Origin: Ceratocystis colombiana
Lineage: Eukaryota; Ascomycota; Sordariomycetes; Microascales; Ceratocystidaceae
Direction: 5' to 3'
Assembly: GCA_026419805.1 (NCBI GenBank)
Contig: JAOSLS010000160.1
Location: 1-64,000 of the forward strand
Length of the DNA: 64,000 bases
Shown: one piece after another, positions 22,951-34,715 of the stretch
Layout of the letters: each line of letters opens with the position of its first letter
Position numbering within the stretch: position 1 is the first letter of the stretch
Made by a program: the position numbers and the translations under genes
The notes under the pieces: generated by a model
The model's input: only the letters and a program-made list of their open reading frames with translations
Told to the model about the DNA's origin: nothing
Databases searched by the model: none

Positions 22951-24204
22951 CTATTGCCACTTACTATTTGCTTGCTGTCCACCCTGCCTCTCTGCCTTCA
23001 ATAACGAATCGAAGTCCTGCTGCTTATCTGTATTCCAGCCCCTACGGCCTGCAGGCCCGGTGCCTGGAGCCCCGGCAGCAGAGTCCTGGGCTGCCTGCTC
23101 GCGTAGTCTGTCCCATGCTGAGCCCTGGATCTGGGCGTTGGCTCGGCCGTCCTGGCCCTGAGCCTGAGCCCAACCCTGGTGCTCGTATTGCTGGCGCTGC
23201 TCGCGCTCTTGCTGTTCTTGCCGGCGGATGTGTGCTGGCACAGGAGAAGCGTCCTGGTCGTCATCGCCATCAAGGGCAAACGGATCATCGTCATCAGCAT
23301 CCTGGGGGACTTGTTGATTTAGCTGTGACGTCGGCATCACGCCGCTACGGCGCTGAGCCCAAACCGACTCAGGTGAGTTAACAGGTAATGTTTCTTTCCT
23401 TTGGGCCTGGCCGACGCGCTGACGCCACTCTTCTTCGGCCTTTTCAGCCTGATGACGACGTTTCTCAGTGGCCTCGCGCTGGGCAGGGGTCATGCTCTTT
23501 TCAGCCTCCTCATAGAAACGGTTACGGCGGATTTCTCGTGCGCGAATGACCCACGGGTCGTCCTGGCGGCGGAACTGGATGGGCTCGACATTGCGCTCCT
23601 TCTGTAGCATCAACAAGATCTCCTGATTCTGGGGGTCAAGAATGCTCTCGCGCAGGAAGTCACGTAACCGTGGGTCTATTGCTTTGTGCGTTAGTGCTGC
23701 TCGTGTTGAGAGGACACCCAGAAATGAGCCGAGAGTCACACTGGTTCCGATATAGTATGTCGCAAAACGCGCCACGTGCCAGGCGCGCTGTGCACGCCGG
23801 CCGCGCAGCCATGGTAGACCGGCACTAGGAAACGTGTTGAACATGGACATATCGGGAGCACGCCAAAGCGGAAAGCGCATGGTCTTGCGGCCCCACAGTG
23901 TCAGGCCGAGAGCGGTAGCAATTACCATAGCATGGTCGGTGATTTGTGAGTCGCCTTCCTGTGAAGCGTATTGCGCGAGAGCAGCAAGCTCGCTGTCCGT
24001 CAGCGTGCGGTCGGTCAGAGCATCTTGTGAGCGTTGTACCGAGTAACGCACGGCGTTGAGCTTGCGTTCTGTATCAAACCCGATAAGTCGTGCGAGAAAC
24101 GGGGGCGCAGCGGCATCGCCTAGAGCTTGACGTACACGGTCAACAGTAATGGTAGTGTTTTCGGGGGGCGCGGGGAGTTCGGCCCAATGAGTGAAGTCCG
24201 GCAT
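22951..24204 (-). CDS. Conserved-looking fungal protein of unknown function with two hydrophobic segments
   Basis: A single exon of 417 aa from the ATG at 24204 (MPDFTHWAELP); a 24-codon upstream extension starts only with TTG. I cannot assign a family. Residues about 115-135 and 170-195 are hydrophobic (MVIATALGLTLWG and FATYYIGTSVTLGSFLGVL) and could be transmembrane helices. After them comes a long charged region rich in Arg/Glu/Gln with likely coiled coil (EEAEKSMTPAQREATEKRR...), an Asp run (DADDDDPF) and a Gln/Gly-rich tail. The build is compatible with a mitochondrial or ER membrane protein, but that is only inference. It is divergently transcribed from DNA2. Confidence 0.75.
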   Translation of the reverse strand: MPDFTHWAELPAPPENTTITVDRVRQALGDAAAPPFLARLIGFDTERKLNAVRYSVQRSQDALTDRTLTDSELAALAQYASQEGDSQITDHAMVIATALGLTLWGRKTMRFPLWRAPDMSMFNTFPSAGLPWLRGRRAQRAWHVARFATYYIGTSVTLGSFLGVLSTRAALTHKAIDPRLRDFLRESILDPQNQEILLMLQKERNVEPIQFRRQDDPWVIRAREIRRNRFYEEAEKSMTPAQREATEKRRHQAEKAEEEWRQRVGQAQRKETLPVNSPESVWAQRRSGVMPTSQLNQQVPQDADDDDPFALDGDDDQDASPVPAHIRRQEQQEREQRQQYEHQGWAQAQGQDGRANAQIQGSAWDRLREQAAQDSAAGAPGTGPAGRRGWNTDKQQDFDSLLKAERQGGQQANSKWQ

Positions 24205-24938
24205 GAGCGGCGAGAAGGATGGGGTGTTGGACGGGAGGGGAAAAGAGAAGAGGGTGGGTTCACGGCTAGAACGCAAATGCTTAGGAAGAAGGATTTGGGT
24301 TCTAAGAGTAGGTATTTGTTAATGATTGAAGCTGAGCCAACAAATGCCGAAGCTGGGTCCTTAAGAGTCTCCATGGAGTTAAGCTTGCCCTTCGTCTAGG
24401 TAAAGCTACAGCACAAATGTGGGGTGCTTCTCTCACGCCACAACGTCATGGTGCCACATATTGACTCCAAAAGTGTGGCTGAAAGCCGCATCCGGCATTT
24501 TAATTAGCACGGTACAACTCTAACTCAGGAACAGGCACAGGCCAGCAACAACGCGTTAAAGCTAGACAAGGGCGCCAGGAGCGTGCAAAGTGGTTTTTCA
24601 TGTCACAGTTGCTGTTTCTAGAACGTTGTTGCTTAGCAGCTATGCTAGTAGAGTAATTGACAAAAAAAAGCGTAATCGAGTCTTTTATTGATTTTTTTCT
24701 TCTACAGCCTTGTCAACATTATCGCCATTCACATTTCTTTGTCCCTTCACGTTCCGGCGAGTTAGATCTTGGTAAAGAGCCCTAAGCTCAGCCTTGTTTC
24801 CATCGTTCCCTTGTTTACGATCCCTTTATATATGTAATCTAAATCTACTTACTACACGATACGTCCTACATCTCTTGTTGATGCCGTCCATATTTTTACA
24901 AGCCTCGCTGCTCTCTTTCCACAGCGAGTGACCCCATA
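24205..24938. other. Divergent promoter region of the unassigned membrane protein and DNA2
   Basis: About 730 bp without coding potential; A/T-rich around 24660-24700. It should carry promoters on both strands; no specific operator was recognised. Confidence 0.5.
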
Positions 24939-27900
24939 ATGCCGTCTCACATGCGGCGGTCGGCATCTGATGGTGTACATCTTCGAGTGAGTTTGCCGCT
25001 TGCCCTTACGGTTGTCAACTTGCTGACCCTTCTACTAACCAATCGTTGATCTAGGGTCGCCCGTGGCAACGCAGCCGTAGTACTCCGATTCCACAACACG
25101 GGGCTTCTGCCTCTTCGGTGACGATCTCTGACGTCACACGTAGCAAGCTCGAACAGCTCAGTTATGCACCACAGAAAGGCGACTCTTCCACACGTGATCT
25201 AGTAAACGTTTCTACTCCTCCCTCCAAAAACTGCCAGGCTGGAGCGGATCCTGATGCCGATTCCAACAGCGGTTCACAAGAACCTACATTGCCAGAAAAT
25301 CACAGCCATGAAACCCCAGCTAAATGGAATAACCAGCGCCGCCATTTGATCGATATTGAGGAGGAACCGTCACCCAATGACCGGCTATCGTGGAATACGG
25401 ATCTCGCTTTCATAGAGCGTAGTGTAACTAAAGACACGCCTATGCGTAACCGCAAGCGTGCAGCCAGCTCTTCACCCACGCAGTCGCCATACATTAACAA
25501 GCGCGACGGTGAGTCATCGACCTTTCGCCGTCTCGCTGCAGCATCCAAGACCCGTGCCGATCCAACTCTTGAGCTCTGGGATAGCTATGCATTGCACACT
25601 GAGGAGGAAACTATCGGTGGCTGCACTATTTCTGAGCCTATGGCACAGCTGCTTGCTTCGTCATCGCCGCAGCCAAATAGGGGCATTGCTAGCTTGACTC
25701 GCTCACGTGGATCGTCCGCGTCACCCGGCCCGAATCTTGGTGTTGTTGGCAGCCGGCTCACGCCTGGAGAACATAGTCTACGAAGATCGGTTGCTATGGC
25801 TACAGGGAGTAAGCGGAGGCGTGTAGCGGAGAAGAACGCACGCGCAAGCCTGCTCAAAAAGGATGACAGCCGTGATGATACAGACTGCGATTCGTTGGTC
25901 GACGTCTTTTTGAGTAACGCATGTAACCCTGCTATGCTTAAAGGTCCCACAGAGGTGGCGGCTTCTATAGCTCCAGTGAATCCGCTGTTGAAACAGAGCC
26001 GCGATGTGCTTAGTCGTAGTATGAGTGAGAGCGCAGCAACTAGTCTCTTGAAGACAGCGACAGCAGCAACAGAGCCGGCATTAGAGTTGAGGGCTGCTAA
26101 GCCTCCGAGATTGTTGACTACTGTCTCAATGCCTGCAGTGCCACTACCGGTTGAGTTTGATGATCTTGAAGCAGATATGTTTGACGACGACTTGGACGAC
26201 GAAACGTTGCTAAGCCTAACAGAAGACACAGGGACAGTTGTGGGGGTGTCGGTGTCTGATCCAACACCACAGCCACAGCCAGTCCAGAAACAAACACCAC
26301 AAACCGCGGCCTCAGAACAACCAGAAGACTCGAGCGATGAATATGGGGCTGACGATTTCGACGACGCTGAGCTCAATATGCTGTATGAGAGCACACAAGC
26401 ACCAGCTCCAGAACCAGCCCCTGCACTAAATGGCCAGCCACAGGCAGACACCTTGGTCAAAAATAATGATGATTATGATGACGATGACAATGACTTTGAT
26501 GGTCTTGACGATCTTTCTGGGATTGATCTTGATGCAGAATTTGCGACTGCTTCACAAGCAGCTCCGTCTTATCAGTCCACTTTTGTACGTACCAACAACT
26601 ATCACAACTACAGCGGCAGCCACGGCGGCAATAACAACAACAGCCGATCATAGCCCGCTTTCTGATTCTTCTTGGCATTTTTTTTTGGGGAACAAACGAT
26701 CTATGTTGTCATTGTCGTGGTAGTCCTGCTTTCTGTTGTCTATCAGTCCAACCATTCTTTGTGTGCAGTACGTTAATGATGACTCTATGGGCTTCTCCTG
26801 TCTTTCCGACTTTTTAAACAGACGCCCTCTAAAGTTAAAACAAAACCACGCGTTGTGCGCAGAATGAAGATTGTGGGTGTTGAAGAGGGTGAGCATGAGA
26901 TGCGAATGCAAAAAGTATGTCTGCCTGGCCCTAAGCGGGCTCCCCTCGCTATGCTCCATGTTACTGACCGGCTTATTTCTTTAGATTGTTACTCTCCAGC
27001 CCGAAAACTCTAACCCCACTGTTACTGTTTTTCTCCGTGACCTCTGGGCCGAACCTGATCTCGAGCCCGGGCCTTGGGCCTATGTCACTGGACCTTTCTC
27101 AGCTGATGGCGTTTGCATCGTTGACATGGACCAGAATTACTTTATTCTTGAACCCGATCATCTTGTATCCATTACTACACTGGCTGATGCATTTAACTGT
27201 GTGCGCAAGGCTGTCTTACAGGACCGCGTACGGGCTACTGGCGCCCCGAGCAAGCCGCTCGTCTACGGTACTATTCTACACGAAATCTTTCAGGCGGCAC
27301 TGTTCAAAATGGACTTTTCACCAGCCTTCCTTGGAAAAGTTATCGCCGAAACGCTGGAGGAGCATATGGAAGATCTATTTTCGATTAAGCTCGATCCACG
27401 GGCAGCGTGTGAAGAAATCCAGGGGAAAATGGCAGCAATGCGGACATGGGCTGAGAGGTTTATATCACCAGTACCAAAGGCTTCTGCGAAAGTCCCTGGT
27501 ATGCATGGGCAAAACCCGGCCACCATGTGCATCTCTAAACTGCTAGACGTTGAAGAACACGTGTGGTCGCCCATGTATGGGCTTAAAGGCAACATTGATG
27601 CCACCGTCCAAGTTACCATTGATGACAAGAATGGCACACGGACTCTCACAGTCCCGTTTGAGGTCAAAACAGGCAAAAATGAAAGCATTAGTCACCGCGC
27701 CCAAACCACAATGTATACGATGTTGCTAAGTGATCGCTATGACATTGAAATCCTAACCGGCATCTTATATTACACTGAGACCGGTAATACGAAGATAATC
27801 CCGGCTATCCGAAACGAGCTAGTCCATATGATTATGAAGCGCAATGAGCTGTCTGAGTCCCTACGTAGACGGACACTGCCGCCCATGGCGACCAGTAAAA

Positions 27901-30410
27901 ACACATGCCGCGGCTGCTTTGCTAAGACAGAATGCTCTATTTTTCATCGGTTGTCAGAGGGCGGCACGGCCGAGACGAGCAATTTCCCGGACGAATTCAA
28001 CAAAATTGCTGGCAAGCTGACTGCGACGCATCAGGAGTTTTTTCGCAAGTGGGATGAGCTATTGACATACGAGGAAAAGCATGGTGAGCATGCTAAACGC
28101 GAGATATGGGCCATGACAAGTATAGAGCGACAGGCAGTTAACCGCGGGGTTTCCGACTGCGTCATTGAAGACATGCACGAGTCGTCGGAGAGGTCGTTTG
28201 CTAAGTTTAGCTACACATTTGTGCGACATAACCCGCGGTCAGGCCCGGCTTTCACTGAGTCAGCCTTCAATATCTACGACCCCGTGGTGATATCTGATGA
28301 AGAGGGTCACTTTGCCCTGGCTATTGGCTTTGTCGAGGATATCCGCAAGGATGCCATCCGACTCAAGGTGGACAGGCGCTTGCATAACCAGCGTATCCGG
28401 CAGGCTGGGTTTGACGCAGTAAATAACCAAGTGTTTGCGGGAATCAACGAGGTGATTCCGGAGGGGGTCCGGATGCATGATTTAAGGCAGGACCGAGAGC
28501 ATGTTCAGTCACAGTCTCAGCGCCATCACCCTGTCCGCTACCGTCTTGACAAAGATGAGTTTGGCAACGGAATGGCACGCGTTCGCCACAATCTTGTAGC
28601 TATCATGGACGACTTGCTTTATGGATCCATCAAAATTCGCGAGCTTATTGTCGATCTCAAGCCACCAACATTTAGAGCCGAGCCTACACAGTATCATGTG
28701 GCCAACATGGACACACTCAATATCGACCAACGTGCTGCCATTGAAAAGGTCATGAGTGCCCAAGATTATGCTCTTGTGCTCGGTATGCCTGGCACCGGCA
28801 AGACCACCACCATTGCCCACATAATCCGTGCGCTTGTAGCCCAGAAAAAGACGGTGCTTTTAACGTCTTACACGCACTCTGCGGTCGATAACATTCTCAT
28901 GAAGCTCAAAGATGACAACATTCCTGTGTTCCGGATTGGCAGCAAGAGCAAGGTGCACAGCCGGGTAGCCGAATTTGCCAATCTAGATTGCGACAAACAG
29001 TCAGACTTTGCTGCCATTGAGCGCGTCTGGCTGCACTCGCCGATTGTAGCCACAACATGTCTTGGAATTGGCCATGCTGTGTTTGCTGAGCGCATCTTTG
29101 ACTATTGCATTGTCGACGAGGCCTCGCAGATTACATTGCCTGTATGTCTCGGCCCCATCCGGATGGCTCGCGTCTTTGTTCTGGTTGGTGATCATTACCA
29201 GCTTCCGCCTGTTGTACAGAACGAGCAAGCACGTGCTGGAGGGCTTGACGTGAGCTTGTTTAAACTGCTATCTGATAACCACCCGGCATCAGTGGTAAAT
29301 CTAGAACACCAGTATCGTATGTGTGAGGATATTATGACCTTGAGCAATGAGCTGATTTATAAAGGCCGACTCAAATGCGGTACGGAGGCCCTTAAGACGC
29401 TGAAACTCCTGATTGATGGCATGGAGGCATTGGAAGAGCACCACTACAACCATTCATCACCCACAACTGCTTCAGACACAACCTCAGCCCATCTTACTGC
29501 ATGTCCTGGGTTGTCGGATCCTACTTGTTGGCTACGCCATGTAGTCGACCCAGAAAACCGCGCTATTTTCCTCAACACCGACGCACTCGGGTCCGACAGT
29601 TGTGAATCAAGGTCGGGCAATCGCATTATCAACGAGGGTGAAGTTCGTATAGTTGTGCAAATCGTTGAGGCGCTGTTATCAGTTGGCGTCCGTGAAGATG
29701 ACATTGGAGTGATGACACATTACCGCTCGCAGTTATCTTTGCTTGGCAAGGGCCTAGGCCACCGCACGGGGATTGAAATGTATACGGCCGATCGCTTCCA
29801 AGGCCGAGACAAGGAAGTAGTCGTGCTCTCGCTTGTTCGCAGCAATGATCAGCACAACATTGGCGACCTTTTGCGCGACTGGCGCCGGATCAATGTGGCC
29901 ATCACACGTTCCAAGACTAAGTTGGTCGTAATCGGTAGCAAGGCTACGATCATTGGCGCCGGCGCCGATGAAATGGTGCACCAATTCGTTCGACTCATGG
30001 ATGCACGTGGTTGGACATACGATTTGCCTCCAGCTGCATTAACCGATCATGCCTTCACTGCAGCAGCTACCCAATTTGACGCTTCCATGTTTTCGCCACG
30101 TCGGACATCACCCTCACAGCGCAAAACAGTTCTCGTTTGCAAGCAGCAAAAGAATCAGAACCTACTCAAGGCTTTACAGGCTGATCGACCATCACGCGAC
30201 CCAAGGAACCACTCAGTATTGGAGTTTTTTGGCAAGGAGAATAGCCCAGTCACCAATGGGAATGTGTCGGCCCAATCCACACCTGTATCTGGGGCCGAAA
30301 TAGGCCCTAAGAAGATTGTGGGTTTAAATGGGAAGGCCCGCATGAAGAGCTGCCCGGTCACTCGGGATATTCTCAACGAGTTTTCTAACGGGGCATTTTC
30401 AAACCTTTAA
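24939..30410 (+). CDS. DNA2: DNA replication ATP-dependent helicase/nuclease DNA2
   Basis: Four exons (24939-24986, 25055-26584, 26822-26914, 26985-30410), all phase 0, give 1698 aa. The N-terminal 530 residues are disordered and acidic (DDYDDDDNDFDGLDDL). A RecB-type nuclease follows, with HEIFQ near residue 656 and FEVKTGK near 783. The iron-sulfur cysteines fall at about 629, 865, 868 and 874 (FNCVRKAV; CRGCFAKTEC). The SF1 helicase has Walker A GMPGTGKTTT near 1157, VDEASQ near 1268, QYRMCEDIM, and the C-terminal motifs DRFQGRDKEVVVLSLVRS and NVAITRSK. Dna2 trims Okazaki flaps and resects double-strand breaks in the nucleus. Intron 2 (237 nt) is the least certain junction, but it joins SYQSTF to TPSKVK, the family sequence before the OB-like region. 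Confidence 0.95.
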
Positions 30411-30986
30411 GAGCCTACCTAGGTTGCTGCAGGGATTATGCAGCGTATAAGCGGTTCGAGTAGGCCTAAGCTGTGGAAATAAGGATGGATTAGGATCGGT
30501 ATCTGAATAGTCAAGCAACAAATGCGATATAACAGATAATAAGCTATAAAGCGTAATAATCCATCAAGCCGATGAACCCTAACTAGAGACCTATAAACCC
30601 TAGTTCGTTTTGACAAGAGTTTGCTATTCAGCCGTAAATTAACCGACCGAACAATCTGCGGAGCGGAGGCATTTTGCTTCCTTCCCTTTAGTTTTCGCTC
30701 ACTCTTGAATAGCGATAAAGCCAATTGCAACCAGTTCCGTAAGGCTTAGGTTTTTTTGTTTTATTTTAATCTATTCTCCTTCATTTTCTCATCGCGGTTT
30801 TTCATCTCCGTGTCCCTCGAATTCGCCCAAGGCCTTTTTTCGCCCATTACTTTCCGATATTGGTCTCACCTTCCGATCGAAGCAACGCCTCCCTTCGAGT
30901 TTTTCCTTAATACCAGTACAACATAGAACAAAGAAGTTACCGTTCAAAACAACAATCTCCCTCATTAAATATCTTGATATTTCGTC
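30411..30986. other. Intergenic region between DNA2 and the complex I subunit gene
   Basis: DNA2 3' UTR and NDUFB11-like promoter. No gene is seen; there is a T-rich tract near 30750-30790 and the telobox-like words AACCCTAA and AAACCCTA near 30575-30605. Confidence 0.5.
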
Positions 30987-31455
30987 ATGTCATCCAGCCT
31001 TCCCCGTTTCCGCACCGCCCTTCGTTGTCTCCGGCCGACCGGTGGACCTGTTGTCGGCCTTAGCCGGACCGCATCTTCCCCTGTGGCTGTCCGTGGTTTT
31101 GCTACCTCGGCTGCCCGGCTGGGCGGTGGCGGCAACGGCAACAACTTTGACCCGCCGACTGGATGGCTGTGGGGTGTGAAGCCGGGCGAGAAGGCTGAGA
31201 AGGAGGGCTGGGAAGGCCCGGTATACTACGTGTTTTTGCCGTCGTTTGTGGTGCTTGCTATTGCGTTGGCATTCAAGCCGGATACTTCGTGAGTTTTCTT
31301 TGGTTGAGATGGGACAATGAGAGACAAAGAGACTGTTGCTAACTTTTGTTTTTTTGCTATCCTCTAGACTCGATACGTGGGCCCTTGAAGAAGCCCGGAG
31401 GAGATTAGAGAAGGAGGGTATCCTACCTGACCCTTTCCCTGAGAAGAAGAACTAG
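30987..31455 (+). CDS. NADH:ubiquinone oxidoreductase ESSS (NDUFB11-type) subunit
   Basis: Exons 30987-31288 and 31368-31455 (79-nt intron, GTGAGT donor, CTAAC branch, CTAG acceptor) encode 129 aa. The N-terminus is Arg/Ser/Ala-rich without acidic residues, a mitochondrial presequence ending near RGFATSAARLGGG. The conserved core is PTGWLWGVKPGEKAEKEGWE followed by one transmembrane helix (VYYVFLPSFVVLAIALAFKP) and a short charged tail LEEARRRLEKEGILPDPF. This matches the ESSS accessory subunit of mitochondrial complex I, which spans the inner membrane in the distal membrane arm. Confidence 0.87.
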
Positions 31456-32293
31456 ATGCGACGGGCGGCCGGATGACCGGATGACTGGAAGCTGAGAGTT
31501 GGAGTAGCTGGTCTCTTTACGTTGGAGGAATCAGCGGACTTTGTGTCTTGGTCGCTGTGGCTCCTGGGCTCATTGTATATTGCCGTTCTATGGATTACTC
31601 TGTACTTGTCCTTGAGCTGCCCCATAGCCTTTCCGCCTAGGCTCGCTTAGCTTAGACTAGAGTGCTTTGTTTTCCCTTTGTCTTGTTCATTTTTTCCCCC
31701 ATCATTTTTTTTGTTTTCTTTTTCACACCAACATCAACAACCAGCCAACAAAACAGTTTACGCCTCATATCCATGGACCGCCGCCGCCAATCTCTGTGCT
31801 GCTCGGCCGCATAGCTCTTCAGCTGTCTAGCTGTCTAGCTGTCTAGCTGTCTAGCTGCCTAGCACAGACCACCATCAAGAATGGACGGTCTAGGCAGAGA
31901 TGGGAGATGAGAGAGTCCGCTCCAGCCGGATAAGACAGACAGATAGAACGAGAGGAGAGGGAGGGGAGAAGAAGGGGGAGGGAACGGAAGACTAGGACTC
32001 GGCAGAAGTGGATATGGAGAAGACCCCTTGTCCTCTCTTTCCCCTTTCCCCTAAAGTTATGATGTGTTTATATTCGTTATTTTTTTCATTGTCATTTTGC
32101 CTCATCTTCTCACTGTGTTATGCCCGTCGTATCAACAAACGTGGTTTTTCCCAATTCTCTTGATTTTCTTTGCGGGTTGCTCTAAATCATGCTTTCCGTT
32201 GCCTTGCTGCTGGCTATTGTGTCAAGATTCAATACTCTACATGGAAGGGAAAAAAAAAAACTCTTCTGCTTATTGCCTTGGGTTGTTTTCCAG
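31456..32293. other. Convergent intergenic region with a minisatellite
   Basis: Holds the 3' UTRs of the complex I subunit gene and the aminotransferase gene. A tandem 8-bp repeat occupies 31823-31862. Purine-rich DNA is present at 31930-31990. No gene is supported. Confidence 0.5.
31823..31862 (+). repeat. Minisatellite, 8-bp unit CTGTCTAG x5
   Basis: Four exact CTGTCTAG units followed by one CTGCCTAG unit, in the 3' flank between convergent genes. Confidence 0.9.
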
Positions 32294-33639
32294 TTATTTG
32301 GCCACGTATGACCACTTGTGGTTCTCCTCGCCTGTCTGGATACCCTCGATCCAGTCCTTCATGCGGCGGGCAATCGGGCCCGACTCCTCCTCGGCCTTGA
32401 GTCCGCACTGGATCATCTGGCCCTTCCATGAAATGTTGCGCACGGGACTGACAATCGCCGCCGTGCCGCTGCCGAAGGCCTCGAGCAACCGGCCTTCCTT
32501 GTCAGCTTCGTAAAGCTCCTTAATAGAGAACTTGCGTTCGACAACCTTCCAGCCCTCAGGCACCAGCCGCTCGCGGGCTAGTGTCAGAACCGAGTCACGT
32601 GTCACGCCCTCAAGAATGGTGCCGTCCAGAGGGGCGGTTAGAAGCTCATTGACACCTGTCTGCTTGTTTTTGATGGCAGCGAAGAAATTCATAGTGCCGA
32701 CCTCAGTCACGTACTCCTCATCGCCAAACAGCCACAGGTTCTGCTGGAAGCCGCGGCTAGCAGCCTGTATTTGTGGGACAATGCATGGTGCGTAGTTGGC
32801 GCCTAGCTTCTTGTCACCTACACCACCGGGCCATGCGCGCACTGCGTAGTCGGTGGCCTCAAGAGAGACAGCCTTGAAGCCTGTGGGGTAGTATGGGCCC
32901 ACAGGCGAGGCAATGACAAACATCATAGCCGAGCCGGGCGCACCAACACCTAATGTCTTTTGCGTGCCAATCATGGTCGGCCGGAGGTACAATGAATAGC
33001 CTTTTTGCTCAGGGATGAAGCGCGACTCAACCTCAACAAACTTGGAAATCAGCTCGATACCTGTCTGGGGGTCGAATGTCGGAAGGGCGATGCGTGCCGT
33101 TGACTTGTTGAAGCGCTCCATATTCTTGTCGGGCCGGAACAGACGCACAGTTCCTTCGGCATCCTTGTAGGCCTTCATACCCTCGAAGCACTCAAAGGCG
33201 TAATGAAAGACGCAGGTGGCTGGGTCGAGCGAGAGGTTCTGGTACGGCTGGATCTTGGGCGTGCCCCAGCCGGCCTCCTTGGTCCATTCGACGACAAGCA
33301 TGTGATCTGTGGGCAGGGGGAGGAGGTGAGGGAAGAGAGAGGCATGTTAGGAATAGTGGTCTTCTGAACCGAGCGTGGCGGCGGCTACACACCAGTAAAG
33401 GTCCGGCCAAAGACAAGGTCCTTGGGGTCCTTGAGCGCTGACGGCTTGGTCGTCTTTTCAATTGTTAGCTTAGACGCGTCCAGCGGAGCGCCGGCCTGTG
33501 CTGAGCTGTACATGCGCTTCCATTGCCACTGGCTAACGAGGGCCGGAGCGAGCCGGGATCCAGATAGTCTGCTGGAGGGAGCGGCGGTGGTTGAGACCGC
33601 ACGAGATAACGACGCAAGGCTAGAGACAGTGCGCCGCAT
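32294..33639 (-). CDS. BAT1: Mitochondrial branched-chain amino acid aminotransferase
   Basis: Exons 33639-33393 and 33306-32294 give 419 aa. The N-terminal about 50 residues are Arg/Ser-rich without acidic residues (MRRTVSSLASLSRAVS), a mitochondrial presequence. Class IV aminotransferase motifs include FGRTFTGDHMLVVEW at the splice junction, FECFEGMKAYKD, YLRPTMIGT, and GVGDKKLGANYAPCIVPQ with the PLP-binding Lys near residue 249. ITRDSV/LARERL-like segments and the C-terminal GSGTAAIVSPV are present. The enzyme interconverts Leu, Ile and Val with their 2-oxo acids. The start at 33639 is the first ATG; the extension to 33702 lacks an ATG. Confidence 0.93.
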
Positions 33640-34182
33640 TTTATTGTGTATATATGGCGAAAGGGAGGAAGTTCCGGTGGTAGTGAGACAGCAATGGGAC
33701 AAGACAAGAACAAGAAAGAACGAAGCTTGCGGGCCAATTAATAGGAAGATACAAAGTGACGAGAAAAAAAAAGATAAAGGCTCTAGTGACTAATAGAGAG
33801 GAACAAGACTCTTCCTACGCCCAGACCAGAGCACAAGGCTAGAAAGTAAAAGTGGAGTAAACACACCTTTCTTGCCAATATGAAGATTATAATGCAACAA
33901 AAGAAAAAAAAGGCCGCAGAAAATCAGCTGACGATGATATGATATGATTTCTCCATGTATAATGTAGCAATAGCAGGCAAAAGCTTGCGAAGAAATGATG
34001 GATTATGTCTTGAGATCATGTCAGACATATGTATGTACTATTTAGCGTCTACCTACCATGTCAGACATATTGAATATAGGGTACGAAGAGAAAAAGAGAG
34101 AGCAGAGTCACCGATGTCGGCTGGCTGAGTCAGCGGTAATTGGTGTAGATAAAAACATCAAAAAGATACAACATTGTGTGTT
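33640..34182. other. Intergenic region between BAT1 and tRNA-Gly
   Basis: AT-rich with A runs at 33760-33775 and 33898-33912. The word ATGTCAGACATAT occurs twice (about 34018-34030 and 34058-34070). No gene is seen. Confidence 0.5.
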
Positions 34183-34268
34183 TGCGTAATCTGGGAATCG
34201 AACCCAGGGCTAATCGAAATCATTGCTTTGGATGGCAACGATTAATGTTACCACTACACCAATTACGC
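34183..34268 (-). tRNA. tRNA-Gly (GCC anticodon) with a 15-nt intron
   Basis: On the minus strand the acceptor is GCGTAAT/ATTACGC with A discriminator, the D arm is GTGT-AGTGGTA-ACAT, the anticodon stem AATCG/CGATT, and the T arm CTGGG-TTCGATT-CCCAG with a perfect B box. The loop reads T-T-GCC-A followed by a 15-nt intron. A T5 terminator follows (plus-strand A run 34160-34164). The D loop is the one typical of eukaryotic tRNA-Gly. The acceptor is unusually AT-rich and an intron in a glycine tRNA is uncommon in yeasts. If the anticodon stem is shifted by one pair the anticodon would read TGC (Ala), which I consider less likely. Confidence 0.82.
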
Positions 34269-34333
34269 TGTTACACTAAAAACAGCCTTTATGATGCTAT
34301 AAGATCTATTACCTTCCGAAAAAGTGGGCCCGG

Positions 34334-34394
34334 AGCCAGTCCGGCGTCGTTTGATCTCTGATTCCCGTAGACGTTAAATATATTCAAGTTCAAA
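34334..34394 (+). repeat. Dispersed repeat with TTCAAG tail, copy 2
   Basis: Shares the AGTCCGGCGTC core, then GATCTCTGATTCCCGTAGAC and GTTAAATATATTCAAG, with copy 4 at 42.6 kb, nearly identical; it ends in TTCAAG-TTCAAA. It lies about 65 bp upstream of the tRNA-Gly gene. Confidence 0.8.
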
Positions 34395-34483
34395 GTGGAC
34401 CAGGAAGTGGTAGTGGTAGACGACATTATCTGCGTTGCTTCCGTTCAGAGTGTGGTCACCCTTGCAGAGGGTCAATTCCGTCT

Positions 34484-34543
34484 GGTAACCAGTCCAGCGT
34501 TATTTCATCTTAGTGATTCTAGAAGACAATTAATATTTTCAAG
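34484..34543 (+). repeat. Dispersed repeat with TTCAAG tail, copy 3 (diverged)
   Basis: GGTAACCAGTCCAGCG aligns to the start of copy 4 (GGTAACCAGTCCGGCG) and continues through a diverged core to ATTTTCAAG. Most differences are transitions. Confidence 0.6.
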
Positions 34544-34564
34544 TCATATCAAAATCCATCCAGA

Positions 34565-34615
34565 ACATGTCATCTCATCTTACTGCTATGGAAAACCAGT
34601 CAGTAGACACTAAAT
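34565..34615 (+). repeat. LINE-like 3' terminus, similar to the one at 5400-5490
   Basis: CTGCTATGGAAAACCAG, then AGTAGACACTAAATAAAC, is alignable to CTGCTGTGGAAAACTAG, then GGTAGACGTTAAATAAAAC, at the end of the LINE fragment near 5 kb. Confidence 0.45.
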
Positions 34616-34715
34616 AAACAAACAGACAAATAGACAAACAGACAAATAGACAAACAGACAAACAAACAAACAGACAAACAGACAAACAGACAAACAAACA
34701 AACAAACAAACAAAA
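34612..34715 (+). repeat. A/C-rich microsatellite (ACAAACAG/ACAAATAG-type units)
   Basis: About 100 bp of alternating AAACAGAC, AAATAGAC and AAAC units directly after the LINE-like 3' end, probably an expanded retroelement tail. Confidence 0.85.
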
